Shown in pieces: positions 8,539 to 16,312 of a DNA stretch of 20,042 nt (position 1 is its first letter; each line of letters opens with the position of its first letter). Origin of the DNA: Candidatus Poseidoniaceae archaeon. GTDB taxonomy: Archaea; Thermoplasmatota; Poseidoniia; Poseidoniales; Poseidoniaceae. The position numbers were made by a program, and so were the translations under genes. The stretch lies in contig JASLVI010000016.1 in the NCBI GenBank assembly GCA_030741455.1, positions 1-20,042 of the forward strand, in the 5' to 3' direction. The notes beneath the pieces were generated by a model that did not search any database, had not been told where the DNA came from, and saw only the letters and a program-made list of their open reading frames with translations.

Positions 8539-9869
8539 GCAAAAAAGAGCGTGGAGAAACAATCTGGACCTCTTTGGACCGTAAGGCTACGGCCATTGCT
8601 GAATTTACGATGCGTCAATATCGGACACGTCTTTCAACATGGGTGGTTCTTGGTGTCGGTTTCCTTGCAATATCGGTGGTCCTTCTTTTCTATATTGATG
8701 CAATGAACACAGAAATCGAAGCCATCGATAACGACGGCGATTCAGTGGATTGGGATGGCGATGGATACGTGAATGGCCAGGAATTCAAATACGGTACGGA
8801 TCCACTGGATATTGACTCACACCCTGGTCTACTCGATCCTTCCATCGAACCTGAACCAGCTTCGATGTACATCAATGAAGACGATTATGATTGGGATTAT
8901 TCGGATGCATCATTGATTTCAACCGGTTATGATGATGATGGCGATTGTCGAGAATCACAATTGTTGCCGAGTGCACAAGACGGTAATTCCGATGGGACGC
9001 CATGCAATATCATCTTGATTTACAATGCTGCAACGGATACATATCTCATCTATGCTGATCCGAACGTTGATGAAGACCCAGATGAGGATCGATACGGCAA
9101 AGAAGCCCAACATCGAGCGTTTATTCTCGGTGTAGGTAAACTTGGATTTGTATTCCTTTTGAGCATCTTTATTCCACTCTTCCTTGCAACTGGATTGATT
9201 CGTGATGAGATGACGTCTGGAACAATGCAATACATGACCGCCAAACCGATTGCAAGGGGCGAAATTTTCCTGTATCGAATGTTAGGGTATTTGGCGATTG
9301 TTTGGCCCTATTTGCTCGTAGTCTGTAGCATACTTGCCATTGTTTCTGGGTTTATGGGCCCGGGAGACCAATTTTTCCGCTTTGCAGACCTTGGCGTCTG
9401 GTTTTCAATTCTTATCGCTGCTTTACTAGCGACACTTGTCTATGGTATGCTCTTTGCATCCCTTGGAGTGTTGTGGAAATACGGTATTATCCTCGCCCTC
9501 CCTATCGCAGCTTGGGAACTTGGAATGGCACTTTTGTCCATGTCTGTGCCGGACTCAAGCTTCTTGCGTATGTCGATCGTTGGCTGGTCGATGAGTATCA
9601 TCGATTCCGCAGCCTATCTCGTCTGGCCTGATATGGATATGTTTACTGCAGCTGGCGCTTGGGCAGGAGGCTCTGGAGAGGCCTCAATTTTCTTTGGTAC
9701 GGGTAATGCACTACCTGGTTATCGTGCGCTTGAATGGGCGCAAAGTGATATCGGGTTGGGCATGGGTCCATACGCAACCACCATTGTATCAATGGTCGTC
9801 CTCCTGTGTCAAGCAGCTTTCTTTTGGTTCATTGGCCAACTCATTTTCAAATCGAAAGAGATCGTCTGA
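8535..9869 (+). CDS. ABC-2-like membrane protein with a calcium-site-like outer loop (second permease)
   Basis: This 444-residue membrane protein has its first membrane segment at about residues 35-54 (STWVVLGVGFLAISVVLLFY). A polar, Asp-rich loop of about 140 residues follows before the next one (FILGVGKLGFVFLLSIFIPL), predicted to face outside. The loop contains DWDGDGYVNGQE (72-83), a full EF-hand/dockerin/thrombospondin-3 type calcium loop, followed by KYGTDPLDIDSHP. A second acidic patch (YDDDGDC) and two cysteines that could form a disulfide come later. The loop LIRDEMTSGTMQYMTAKPIA is the ABC-2 permease signature region. About five more membrane segments follow. It overlaps the second ATPase gene by 4 bases. 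The calcium site is inferred from spacing only. Confidence 0.87.
   Translation: MSKKERGETIWTSLDRKATAIAEFTMRQYRTRLSTWVVLGVGFLAISVVLLFYIDAMNTEIEAIDNDGDSVDWDGDGYVNGQEFKYGTDPLDIDSHPGLLDPSIEPEPASMYINEDDYDWDYSDASLISTGYDDDGDCRESQLLPSAQDGNSDGTPCNIILIYNAATDTYLIYADPNVDEDPDEDRYGKEAQHRAFILGVGKLGFVFLLSIFIPLFLATGLIRDEMTSGTMQYMTAKPIARGEIFLYRMLGYLAIVWPYLLVVCSILAIVSGFMGPGDQFFRFADLGVWFSILIAALLATLVYGMLFASLGVLWKYGIILALPIAAWELGMALLSMSVPDSSFLRMSIVGWSMSIIDSAAYLVWPDMDMFTAAGAWAGGSGEASIFFGTGNALPGYRALEWAQSDIGLGMGPYATTIVSMVVLLCQAAFFWFIGQLIFKSKEIV
8748..8783 (+). other. Codons for an EF-hand/dockerin-like calcium-binding loop
   Basis: These codons encode residues 72-83 of the second permease, reading DWDGDGYVNGQE. Asp at loop positions 1, 3 and 5, Gly at 6 and Glu at 12 match the canonical DxDxDG calcium loop. 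It sits in the predicted outer loop, where calcium would be available in seawater. Confidence 0.7.
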
Positions 9870-9878
9870 GGTGTTGAT

Positions 9879-11015
9879 ATGGAATCCTTTGCTGGTGATT
9901 TTTCCACATTGTGGACACTCAATAATCGTCCTCCTATCGAACATTTAACGTGGGATTGGTGGTGGTGGTTGGTCATGATCGATGACGAAGAACATCCAAT
10001 GGTTGGTAAACAACTCATGGTCTTATGGTCTACAAAAGAAAATGATCTTGTTCATATCAATGATGTTGAATGGAAACCAAAAGGAACGCCAGGTTTCGAT
10101 GATGAAGGAGCGATTCAAATCGATGGAATGGTTTGTGCTTGGTGGTTTGATGGTTCGATGATGCACGATGAAATCATTGCAAAAGTCTGCGATATGGTTG
10201 TTCTTCCTTCGAACCACACTTCTTGGCCAGGTCTTGAAGGTGAAGGAGGTGGTGCTGTTGTACCTCTGCTTGATGGCGATTGTTCAATGGGTATGCTTTC
10301 TGATCGTTCGCAATTCTGGCTGAATCTCGATTTGAAGCATGAGGCGATACAATCGATTCGATTGAAAATGACCCCGTGGAATCCTGCGATGTCGACCGCT
10401 CGTGAAGCAACAGCGACCTATCTTGGTTCATTGGGTTATGACATTCTTCGACTACACGGAACCAAGACGAGCGGGACCATTGACGGCAACGACGTTACGG
10501 GAACTGCTTACTTTCAGAAAGTCTGCGTTCAGGCACCGAGTGTCCCATGGTATTGGGGCGTTTTGCACTTTTCAGATGGTTCGTATCTTGATTGGTTCCT
10601 GCCTCATCTTGCACCAACGATTCTGAGTCGCGATCCTAGGGCATGGAGAAAGCGCGATGTAACGCATATTGCAGTGAGCCAAGGCGGCTTATTCCATGAT
10701 GCTCAATACGGTCGTAGTGAGCGCTTCAAACTGGTGACGGTGGAAAAAGATCGGCAAGCAAACAATCTTCCTCGCTTTTCTGTACATCTCAAGAATGGAC
10801 GTACTTCCATTCGTCTAACTGTGCGAGCAGTTGCCCGTGCGTATTGGGATTTTCATCAACCCACTCGAGGAGGAATTTGGTCCCATCTTACGTACAATGA
10901 ATATCCGCTTGAGGTTGAATCGCTTACAATCGAGGATGAGCATGGGATTCGCCAAGAATCAATCTACGATTGGATTCGTGGCAATGCTGAGCATAGTTGG
11001 GGACTATTGCACTGA
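9879..11015 (+). CDS. Unrecognised 378-residue protein, possibly lipocalin-like (CrtC/AttH type)
   Basis: I do not firmly recognise this protein. It is predicted soluble, with no signal peptide or membrane segment, and rich in Trp, including four in a row (W27-W30) near the N-terminus. The strand-rich pattern, an N-terminal WWWWLVMIDDEEH, and a later GTAYFQKVCVQAPSVPWYWG followed by HFSDGSYLDWFLP faintly resemble the two-lipocalin architecture of hydroxyneurosporene hydratase/AttH proteins. That is only an impression. A clear GAGGTG at 9868-9873, overlapping the stop of the upstream permease gene, sets the ATG start. The 9-base gap makes it the last gene of the ABC cassette, so it may act on or bind the transported molecule. 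Confidence 0.8.
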   Translation: MESFAGDFSTLWTLNNRPPIEHLTWDWWWWLVMIDDEEHPMVGKQLMVLWSTKENDLVHINDVEWKPKGTPGFDDEGAIQIDGMVCAWWFDGSMMHDEIIAKVCDMVVLPSNHTSWPGLEGEGGGAVVPLLDGDCSMGMLSDRSQFWLNLDLKHEAIQSIRLKMTPWNPAMSTAREATATYLGSLGYDILRLHGTKTSGTIDGNDVTGTAYFQKVCVQAPSVPWYWGVLHFSDGSYLDWFLPHLAPTILSRDPRAWRKRDVTHIAVSQGGLFHDAQYGRSERFKLVTVEKDRQANNLPRFSVHLKNGRTSIRLTVRAVARAYWDFHQPTRGGIWSHLTYNEYPLEVESLTIEDEHGIRQESIYDWIRGNAEHSWGLLH

Positions 11016-11053
11016 TAAAATGCCACGACTTTTGTTCGGAAAATGGCAAAGGG

Positions 11054-11061
11054 CTTATTTG
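11054..11061 (+). promoter_or_regulatory. Possible TATA box of the bPH-domain gene
   Basis: CTTATTTG lies in the 78-base gap after the ABC cassette, about 37 bases before the chosen ATG. That would put a transcript start near 11084, leaving a short leader of about 10 bases. The match to an archaeal TATA box is weak, so this is a suggestion. Confidence 0.2.
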
Positions 11062-11093
11062 CTTGTGTGTTGAGTACCATCCGGTGCAAGAAG

Positions 11094-12137
11094 ATGAGTG
11101 ATGAAGAGGTTCAAACTGAGGCGACCACAAATACAGAAGATGCAACGGAGGAAGTCCCGGCAAAGGTATCAAATGAAGAGGCAATGAAAAATCGATTCAA
11201 ACTCATCGAAGGTGAAGAGGTTCTACTTACTAAATCGCCGAGTCCAATGGGATTCATGGGATTGTATTTACTTGGCGTGATTGTGTTCATGGTACATCTC
11301 GTTTTTAACGACCCGAAGGCATTACTCGATGATGAATCAGGCGGATTTGCGAAGCTGATCACAACCTTGATGGAATTAGGCGATACAACATTCCCACTTG
11401 GTTTCGTTGTTGTCATGGGTGCGATTACTTGGTTCAACCGTATGCTCAACACCTCCACCTCTGGCCGATGGGTCACCTCATGGTTGCTACTTGCAACATT
11501 TTTGCCGGTTCTGATTCAGATTGATGGGTTCATTGCATTTGTTCGTGAGAATCTGCTCGGTGCAGAAGATCCGAGTCGATTTTTGAATTTCGGATACAAT
11601 TTCTTGTTTGCTGGAGTAGCCTTTACAGCAGCATTTTGGGCGCTCGTGTTCTATTATCAGCGAAGTTTCGATTATGCAATCACATCAAATGCGGTTATTT
11701 TCAAACATTCATTTTTGTTGAGCCGAGCACATCGCCGAATCCTTTTCGATCGAATCTCTGAGGTACAAGTTGAACGAACACCCGTCGGAACGATGACAGG
11801 TTTCGCAACGCTCACCATTCTGACGGATTCAGGCGTTGGTATCGTTGAAGAATCGGTTGGTGGCGGTGCTGGTATTTCACCAAATTTGCCGGACAATCAA
11901 GATGACACTTCGGCGGAAAAGGCTGGAAAGAGCCTTTTGAGGTCTTTCTTTGCACTCATGTTCTATCAACGAACCATTCGTACGGTACGTCCTGATCCAA
12001 AGCACTGTTTTTACAAAATACGTGGTTGGGAAGATACCAAAACCCTGCTCAATGAAATGCACAAGAAGCACAGTCAATCAACCAAATTGGATAATCTTGC
12101 CGAGATTCTTACACAACAGAATGAAGGACAAGAATGA
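11094..12137 (+). CDS. Membrane protein with a bacterial PH (bPH_2-like) domain
   Basis: This 347-residue protein has an acidic, disordered N-terminus of about 40 residues and then GEEVLLTKSPSPMG, a typical lead-in to the first membrane segment of bPH membrane proteins. Four hydrophobic segments follow (GLYLLGVIVFMVHLVF, FPLGFVVVMGAITWF, SWLLLATFLPVLIQIDGFIA, FLFAGVAFTAAFWALVFYY). Around residues 190-250, FDYAITSNAVIFKHSFLLSR and RILFDRISEVQVERTPVGTM match the bPH_2 (YdbS/YdbT-like) domain pattern, with a later stretch RTVRPDPKHCFYKIRG. The family's function is unclear; a membrane or stress-related role is often proposed. I prefer the ATG at 11094 (MSDEEVQTEAT) over the upstream ATG at 11043, whose extra 17 residues look unlike protein. 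Confidence 0.8.
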   Translation: MSDEEVQTEATTNTEDATEEVPAKVSNEEAMKNRFKLIEGEEVLLTKSPSPMGFMGLYLLGVIVFMVHLVFNDPKALLDDESGGFAKLITTLMELGDTTFPLGFVVVMGAITWFNRMLNTSTSGRWVTSWLLLATFLPVLIQIDGFIAFVRENLLGAEDPSRFLNFGYNFLFAGVAFTAAFWALVFYYQRSFDYAITSNAVIFKHSFLLSRAHRRILFDRISEVQVERTPVGTMTGFATLTILTDSGVGIVEESVGGGAGISPNLPDNQDDTSAEKAGKSLLRSFFALMFYQRTIRTVRPDPKHCFYKIRGWEDTKTLLNEMHKKHSQSTKLDNLAEILTQQNEGQE

Positions 12138-12155
12138 ACCGTTGTGTTCAAGAAC

Positions 12156-12169
12156 CCCAAAATTTTGGG
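12156..12169. promoter_or_regulatory. Perfect 14-base palindrome upstream of the TPR-like gene
   Basis: CCCAAAATTTTGGG is identical to its own reverse complement. It sits in the 51-base gap between the bPH gene stop and the chosen ATG of the TPR-like gene. Its AT-rich centre lies about 26 bases before that ATG, near where an archaeal TATA box sits relative to a transcript start. An operator overlapping a promoter is plausible, but no protein binding is known. Confidence 0.4.
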
Positions 12170-12176
12170 ATTGAAT

Positions 12177-12182
12177 GGAGAG
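12177..12182 (+). promoter_or_regulatory. Ribosome binding site of the TPR-like gene
   Basis: GGAGAG lies six bases before the ATG at 12189. It decides for that start over the upstream ATG at 12144, whose reading frame would run through the palindrome. Confidence 0.6.
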
Positions 12183-12188
12183 AGATAC

Positions 12189-12707
12189 ATGAGTGACGAT
12201 ATAATGGCAGATGCGATGGAATTATTCCGTTCTGGTGACTTGAAGGGAGCTGTTGAAAACCTCGATGGAAAACTTCGAGCCAACCGTGACAATGCAATTC
12301 TACAGCATACCTATGCAGAATTTGCGAACATGCTCAACATGGAAGAACAAGACGATGTTGTACCTGGTACGAAGATTATGATGTCGTACAAGAAAGCCAT
12401 GGAACTTGATGAAGAAAACGACGAGTACATTGCTGATTTTGCTTCATTTGCTCTTGAATGTCGCCGCGTTCCACAAGCGGTGAAAGAATTCCAACGTTAC
12501 AGCCGTCGACTTGAGATGTCCGACATACCAACCGATGATGTACTGTACATGGCCGCTCGTAACATCGTTGATACGATTGAGGTCATCGATCCTGAAAAGG
12601 CAAATCCGATGGTCAAGCCCTGGGTAAAACAGGCCTTGATTTGGGCGGTTGGTGGCTTGGGTTACACGCCTGAAGAAGCTGCAGAACTCCTCACCTCTGA
12701 AGATTGA
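12189..12707 (+). CDS. Small TPR-like helical protein
   Basis: This 172-residue soluble acidic protein appears almost all helical. It has repeats reminiscent of tetratricopeptide (TPR) units: AMELFRSGDLKGAVENLDGK, then SYKKAMELDEENDEYIADFA and QAVKEFQRYSRRL. Such repeats usually hold partner proteins together. The partner cannot be told from the sequence. The start at 12189 follows a GGAGAG ribosome site; an ATG at 12144 would add 15 residues (MFKNPKILGLNGERY) encoded by the palindrome region. The stop overlaps the GAGG ribosome site of truA, so the two genes are probably co-transcribed. Confidence 0.78.
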   Translation: MSDDIMADAMELFRSGDLKGAVENLDGKLRANRDNAILQHTYAEFANMLNMEEQDDVVPGTKIMMSYKKAMELDEENDEYIADFASFALECRRVPQAVKEFQRYSRRLEMSDIPTDDVLYMAARNIVDTIEVIDPEKANPMVKPWVKQALIWAVGGLGYTPEEAAELLTSED

Positions 12708-12716
12708 GGCTCATTC

Positions 12717-13640
12717 ATGTCCGATGCAGAAACTCGTCTGCATTTTCGAATTGGCTACTTGGGCGATGCCTTTCATGGAAGTCAAATTCAACCCGATGTT
12801 CGTACAGTTCAAGGTGAACTCATTCATGCCTTCGAAAAACTTGGATGGCTTTCCAAAGAGGAAGAAGGTCACAATCTTGTCTTATCCAGTCGTACGGATG
12901 CAGGTGTTCATGTTCGATTGAATGGAGGGACAGTCCGTGTCGCTTCTTCGCTGTGGGGCAGTATTACGCCACGTAAATTCGTTCGAGCCGTCGACGATCT
13001 TTTGCCCGATGAAATCGCTTTTCTCGATGTACGTGAAGTGGACATGGACTGGAACCCAAGATTGGCCGTATGCCGCGTATATCGCTATCGTCTGGAAGGA
13101 ATGGAATTTTGGAAGAATCCGGGTGAAGTTTTTTCAGAATGGCTTCGCTTGTTTGAAGGGACCTATGATGCTCGTAATTTTGCTCGTTTGGAAGAGGGGA
13201 AGAATCCAATTCGAACCATACTTTCGTGTACGCCATGGATTGTTGATGGACGAACCGTTGGCTTTGAAATCGTAGGCGAAGCCTTCCTATGGAATCAAGT
13301 TCGCCGTACTGCGATGGCACTCCATCTTCTTGCACTGGGAGAAATAACAGTGGATGATGTCAGAAATGCAATTAATCATCCAGAGATTGAAGTTGATTTT
13401 GGCGTAGCGCCTCCCGATTGGTTGATCCTATGGGGGGTTGAATGGGGCGATGCGAAGATTCCAGATTCAGATTCGACAAATTGTCGCTTTTCTCCTCCAC
13501 CAATTCCGAGTCGAAAAGCAGAGCGTACGATGCGTAAACGCTGGCGACAAGGAGCAAGAATGGAGATGAAAACACTCCTTCACCTCGAATGGATGCGATT
13601 GGGTGAATTACCTGTTGCTTTCCATAACCTCGATGATTGA
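12717..13640 (+). CDS. truA: tRNA pseudouridine synthase A
   Basis: This is a 307-residue TruA family enzyme. Motifs in order are FRIGYLGDAFHGSQIQPDVR, the catalytic motif SSRTDAGVHV with nucleophile D61, VCRVYRYRLEGMEFW, and FEIVGEAFLWNQVRRTAMAL, which matches the conserved FLwhQVRrmv-type helix. The family makes pseudouridines in the tRNA anticodon stem-loop (positions 38-40). A basic, Arg/Lys-rich tail (RKAERTMRKRWRQGARMEMK) probably aids tRNA binding. The ATG is preceded by GAGG that overlaps the stop of the TPR-like gene, 9 bases upstream. Together with tgtA it is the second tRNA-modifying gene in the window. Confidence 0.93.
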   Translation: MSDAETRLHFRIGYLGDAFHGSQIQPDVRTVQGELIHAFEKLGWLSKEEEGHNLVLSSRTDAGVHVRLNGGTVRVASSLWGSITPRKFVRAVDDLLPDEIAFLDVREVDMDWNPRLAVCRVYRYRLEGMEFWKNPGEVFSEWLRLFEGTYDARNFARLEEGKNPIRTILSCTPWIVDGRTVGFEIVGEAFLWNQVRRTAMALHLLALGEITVDDVRNAINHPEIEVDFGVAPPDWLILWGVEWGDAKIPDSDSTNCRFSPPPIPSRKAERTMRKRWRQGARMEMKTLLHLEWMRLGELPVAFHNLDD

Positions 13641-13661
13641 GTTCATTGCAGCGTCGCGGTG

Positions 13662-13669
13662 TTTAAGTC
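13662..13669 (+). promoter_or_regulatory. Possible TATA box of the maltodextrin operon
   Basis: TTTAAGTC lies in the 50-base gap before the fused malE-malF gene, centred about 26 bases before its ATG. At that distance transcription would start at or very near the ATG, giving a leaderless mRNA, in line with the lack of a clear ribosome site. The match is modest and untested. Confidence 0.35.
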
Positions 13670-13690
13670 TGCATAATTCAAGGCCAAAGC

Positions 13691-16312
13691 ATGCACGGGA
13701 TTGCATTGAGTCCTTCCTCTCGGAAACGACTCCTTGCAATTGTATGTATTTCGATGATTTTTCTATCAGGTTGCTTAGGGACAAATGACAATAATCGGCA
13801 ACAAGATTCTCAAGATGGGGAGGTTAACCTCTCTGTATGGCACACATTTGCTGCTGAAAGTAAGGAAGAAGAAGTGTTCATGAATTCAATCAAGTCGTTT
13901 GAATCTGCACATCCCAATGTAACGGTTGATGTGACGATGGTTCCGTTTGGTAATGCCGATCAATTGTTCATGACAGCCGCACAAGGAGGACAAGCACCTG
14001 ATTTAATGCGGCTTTCCAGTGATCAATTGGGTGCAATTGGCGAGGTACGTGTCGACGGTTTCCCACTCTTGGAAGATTTACGACCACATTTAACACCACA
14101 AGACCGAGCTATCTTCGAAGAGCGTGCATTGCAAGCGATGCGTTATGGTGATGCACTGTATGGTATACCTGCAAGCCAGGATTGCCTCTCACTCATATTC
14201 AACAAAGCGTTGTTTGATGAACAAGGTCTAGACCATCCAGATGAAACCTGGACTGAACAAGACCTGTTACAAGCTGCGGAGTCTCTAACGTACAATGACG
14301 TACAAGGACTTGCAATTCCAATTAAGTCAGCATATTGGTGGTTCCCAATTCAAGAAGGATTTGGCGGTTCTCTCTTTGATGAAGGTGGCGAGCCAACCCT
14401 CGATTCCAATGGTTCGAGTGAAGCAATGCAATGGATGCTTGACCTCGAATTGGAGCATGGCGTTGTAGCAACTGGGACACAAATTGAAGGTATGAAGAAT
14501 CAATTCATCTCTTCGAAGGCAGCCATGATATTCGATGGACCTTGGAATTGGGCAACCTATGAAGCAAGTCGCCTCAACATCGGTCAAACCTTGTTACCTC
14601 TTGTGGAAAGTTCAGGAGAACGAATGTCACCACTCGTGACCTACAAAGGGTGGACGGTCAGTAAGCAAAGCGCGAACAAGGTTGCTGCAACTGAACTCGC
14701 ACTCTGGCTTTCATCCGAAGACGTTCAGAAAGAATTCGCAGTTGAAACCTACACAATGCCCACACATGTTGCACTTGAAACGGATCCACAAATTATCGAA
14801 GACGAAGTTCTTTCGGGTTTCCTTGAGCAAACCAAAGAAGGCACGCCTGCTCCAACAACAAGGGCTATGTCCCTTGTCTACGATCCGTTGTCAACTGCCT
14901 TTGAACAGGCGTATTCGGGAATTGCTTCTACAGAAGAAGCTTTGTCGGGTGCTAATCAGCAACTTCAAGAGCAAATCGATTCGATTTCACGTGCAGACCC
15001 TTACCCGCTCGCTGAAGGTTACCGTACGATTAGCATCGAGTTTGAAACCACCAATGCGACAGCCTACGATGTGTTTGTTGATGGTCAGATACACACCGAG
15101 ATTCGTATTGAATCGACAAACAATGGTTCGTTACTCGGCTATGACTCTTGCACAGATGGAGTCAATGAGTTACTCCAAGTTGGCCAACAACGAATTGCCC
15201 TAGGGACCATGGAAACCATTCAATGCAACCTTACTGGTATGGTACCTGAAAAAGACCACCTCATCGAAGTGTTCGGCGATGATGTCATGATCTATTCAAC
15301 AAATGCAAGTACGAGTGTTGCTGATGAGCGACCTCAGGCTGGCGATACATCACCGGTTCTTTTCGCATTAGGAGCCATTGTTCTTTCATTGATTGCACTG
15401 CTTAGTTTTGCAAAATGGAGGGACACAAAACTTGGTCGAACAAAATCGAAACTTGCGCATTTCTATGTTGCACCAGCTCTGCTTTCATTGGCAATTCTTA
15501 CCTTCTATCCTGTTCTGTATGGTTTCTGGCTTGCCTTTACCGATGCAAATCAAACACAATTAGGTGATCAATCCTTCATTGGTTTCGATAACTTCTGGGA
15601 GGTCTTTACTTCGAAGGGATTCCTTCGAGTGACCCTGTTCACCCTAATTTGGACCGTCGTCAATGTTTCAGCCCATATTGGAATTGGATTATTCTTAGCG
15701 ATTATGCTACATCGAAGTCGAATTAGCGGGAAGGTTGCTTATCGGACGGTTTTGTTGCTTCCTTGGGCAGTTCCATCGTACATATCCGTCCTCGTTTGGA
15801 GAGGTATGTTCCAACCTGATGGATTTGTGAACGATTTATTGGGTACAAACATCGATTTCCTTTCAGATCCAACAGGAGCACAAATCATCGTTATTCTCGT
15901 CAACATCTGGCTTGGGGTTCCTTTCATGATGATGTCCATCAGTGGTGCGTTGCAATCGCTGCCAAAGAACATGTATGAGGCCGCCGAAATTGATGGTGTC
16001 ATGGGGTGGGCAGCGTTCCGACATCTGACGTTGCCAAACTTGCGAAGTGCCCTGATTCCGCTCACGCTTCTCGGATTTATCTGGACCTTCAACATGTTCA
16101 ACGTCATTTATTTGATGACTGATGGAGGTCCAAATCTGTACTTTGGCGAGCCAGGTCAGACAGATATTCTGATCACATATGTCTACGACGTTGCCTTCCG
16201 TGAAGGTGCATATGGCGTTGCTGCGGCATGGTCGGTTATCATCTTCCTGATGTTGTTTGCATTCTCTTGGCGATACATGAAGCAAACCAATGCAACGGAG
16301 GCGGTAGGATGA
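13691..16312 (+). CDS. Fused sugar-binding lipoprotein and MalF-type ABC permease
   Basis: This 873-residue protein joins two usual separate subunits. Residues 1-28 are a lipoprotein signal peptide with lipobox LSGC and lipidated C28. Residues about 45-415 are a family 1 (MalE-like) solute-binding protein: LSVWHTFAAESKEEE, FESAHPNVTVDVTMVPFG, YGIPASQDCLSLIFNKALFD, AAMIFDGPWNWATYEASR. A strand-rich spacer with two cysteines follows (about 440-553), then a membrane segment at 555-575. The MalF-like domain has about six further segments and the EAA loop from E763 (EAAEIDGVMGWAAFRHLTLP), which contacts the ATPase. The chain would sit outside with its binding domain tethered next to the channel. 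The operon with malG- and malK-like genes and an amylase points to maltodextrins. It overlaps malG by 4 bases. A MalE-MalF fusion is known from Bdellovibrio, as I recall. Confidence 0.93.
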   Translation: MHGIALSPSSRKRLLAIVCISMIFLSGCLGTNDNNRQQDSQDGEVNLSVWHTFAAESKEEEVFMNSIKSFESAHPNVTVDVTMVPFGNADQLFMTAAQGGQAPDLMRLSSDQLGAIGEVRVDGFPLLEDLRPHLTPQDRAIFEERALQAMRYGDALYGIPASQDCLSLIFNKALFDEQGLDHPDETWTEQDLLQAAESLTYNDVQGLAIPIKSAYWWFPIQEGFGGSLFDEGGEPTLDSNGSSEAMQWMLDLELEHGVVATGTQIEGMKNQFISSKAAMIFDGPWNWATYEASRLNIGQTLLPLVESSGERMSPLVTYKGWTVSKQSANKVAATELALWLSSEDVQKEFAVETYTMPTHVALETDPQIIEDEVLSGFLEQTKEGTPAPTTRAMSLVYDPLSTAFEQAYSGIASTEEALSGANQQLQEQIDSISRADPYPLAEGYRTISIEFETTNATAYDVFVDGQIHTEIRIESTNNGSLLGYDSCTDGVNELLQVGQQRIALGTMETIQCNLTGMVPEKDHLIEVFGDDVMIYSTNASTSVADERPQAGDTSPVLFALGAIVLSLIALLSFAKWRDTKLGRTKSKLAHFYVAPALLSLAILTFYPVLYGFWLAFTDANQTQLGDQSFIGFDNFWEVFTSKGFLRVTLFTLIWTVVNVSAHIGIGLFLAIMLHRSRISGKVAYRTVLLLPWAVPSYISVLVWRGMFQPDGFVNDLLGTNIDFLSDPTGAQIIVILVNIWLGVPFMMMSISGALQSLPKNMYEAAEIDGVMGWAAFRHLTLPNLRSALIPLTLLGFIWTFNMFNVIYLMTDGGPNLYFGEPGQTDILITYVYDVAFREGAYGVAAAWSVIIFLMLFAFSWRYMKQTNATEAVG
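16297..16301 (+). promoter_or_regulatory. Ribosome binding site of the malG-like gene
   Basis: GGAGG stands seven bases before the ATG at 16309 and inside the end of the fused malE-malF gene. It fixes the start against a longer frame open from 16228. Confidence 0.65.

Noticed and set aside
11043..11093. Upstream ATG for the bPH-domain gene
   Set aside because: It would add 17 residues that look unlike the acidic N-terminus of the protein; MSDEEVQ at 11094 is a more natural start.
12156..12169. The palindrome as a transcription terminator
   Set aside because: It has no loop and no following T-run, and archaeal termination uses T-rich tracts rather than hairpins.
16228..16308. Longer malG frame starting at 16228
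   Set aside because: It overlaps the permease part of the previous gene by 85 bases; GGAGG and an ATGA overlap favour 16309.
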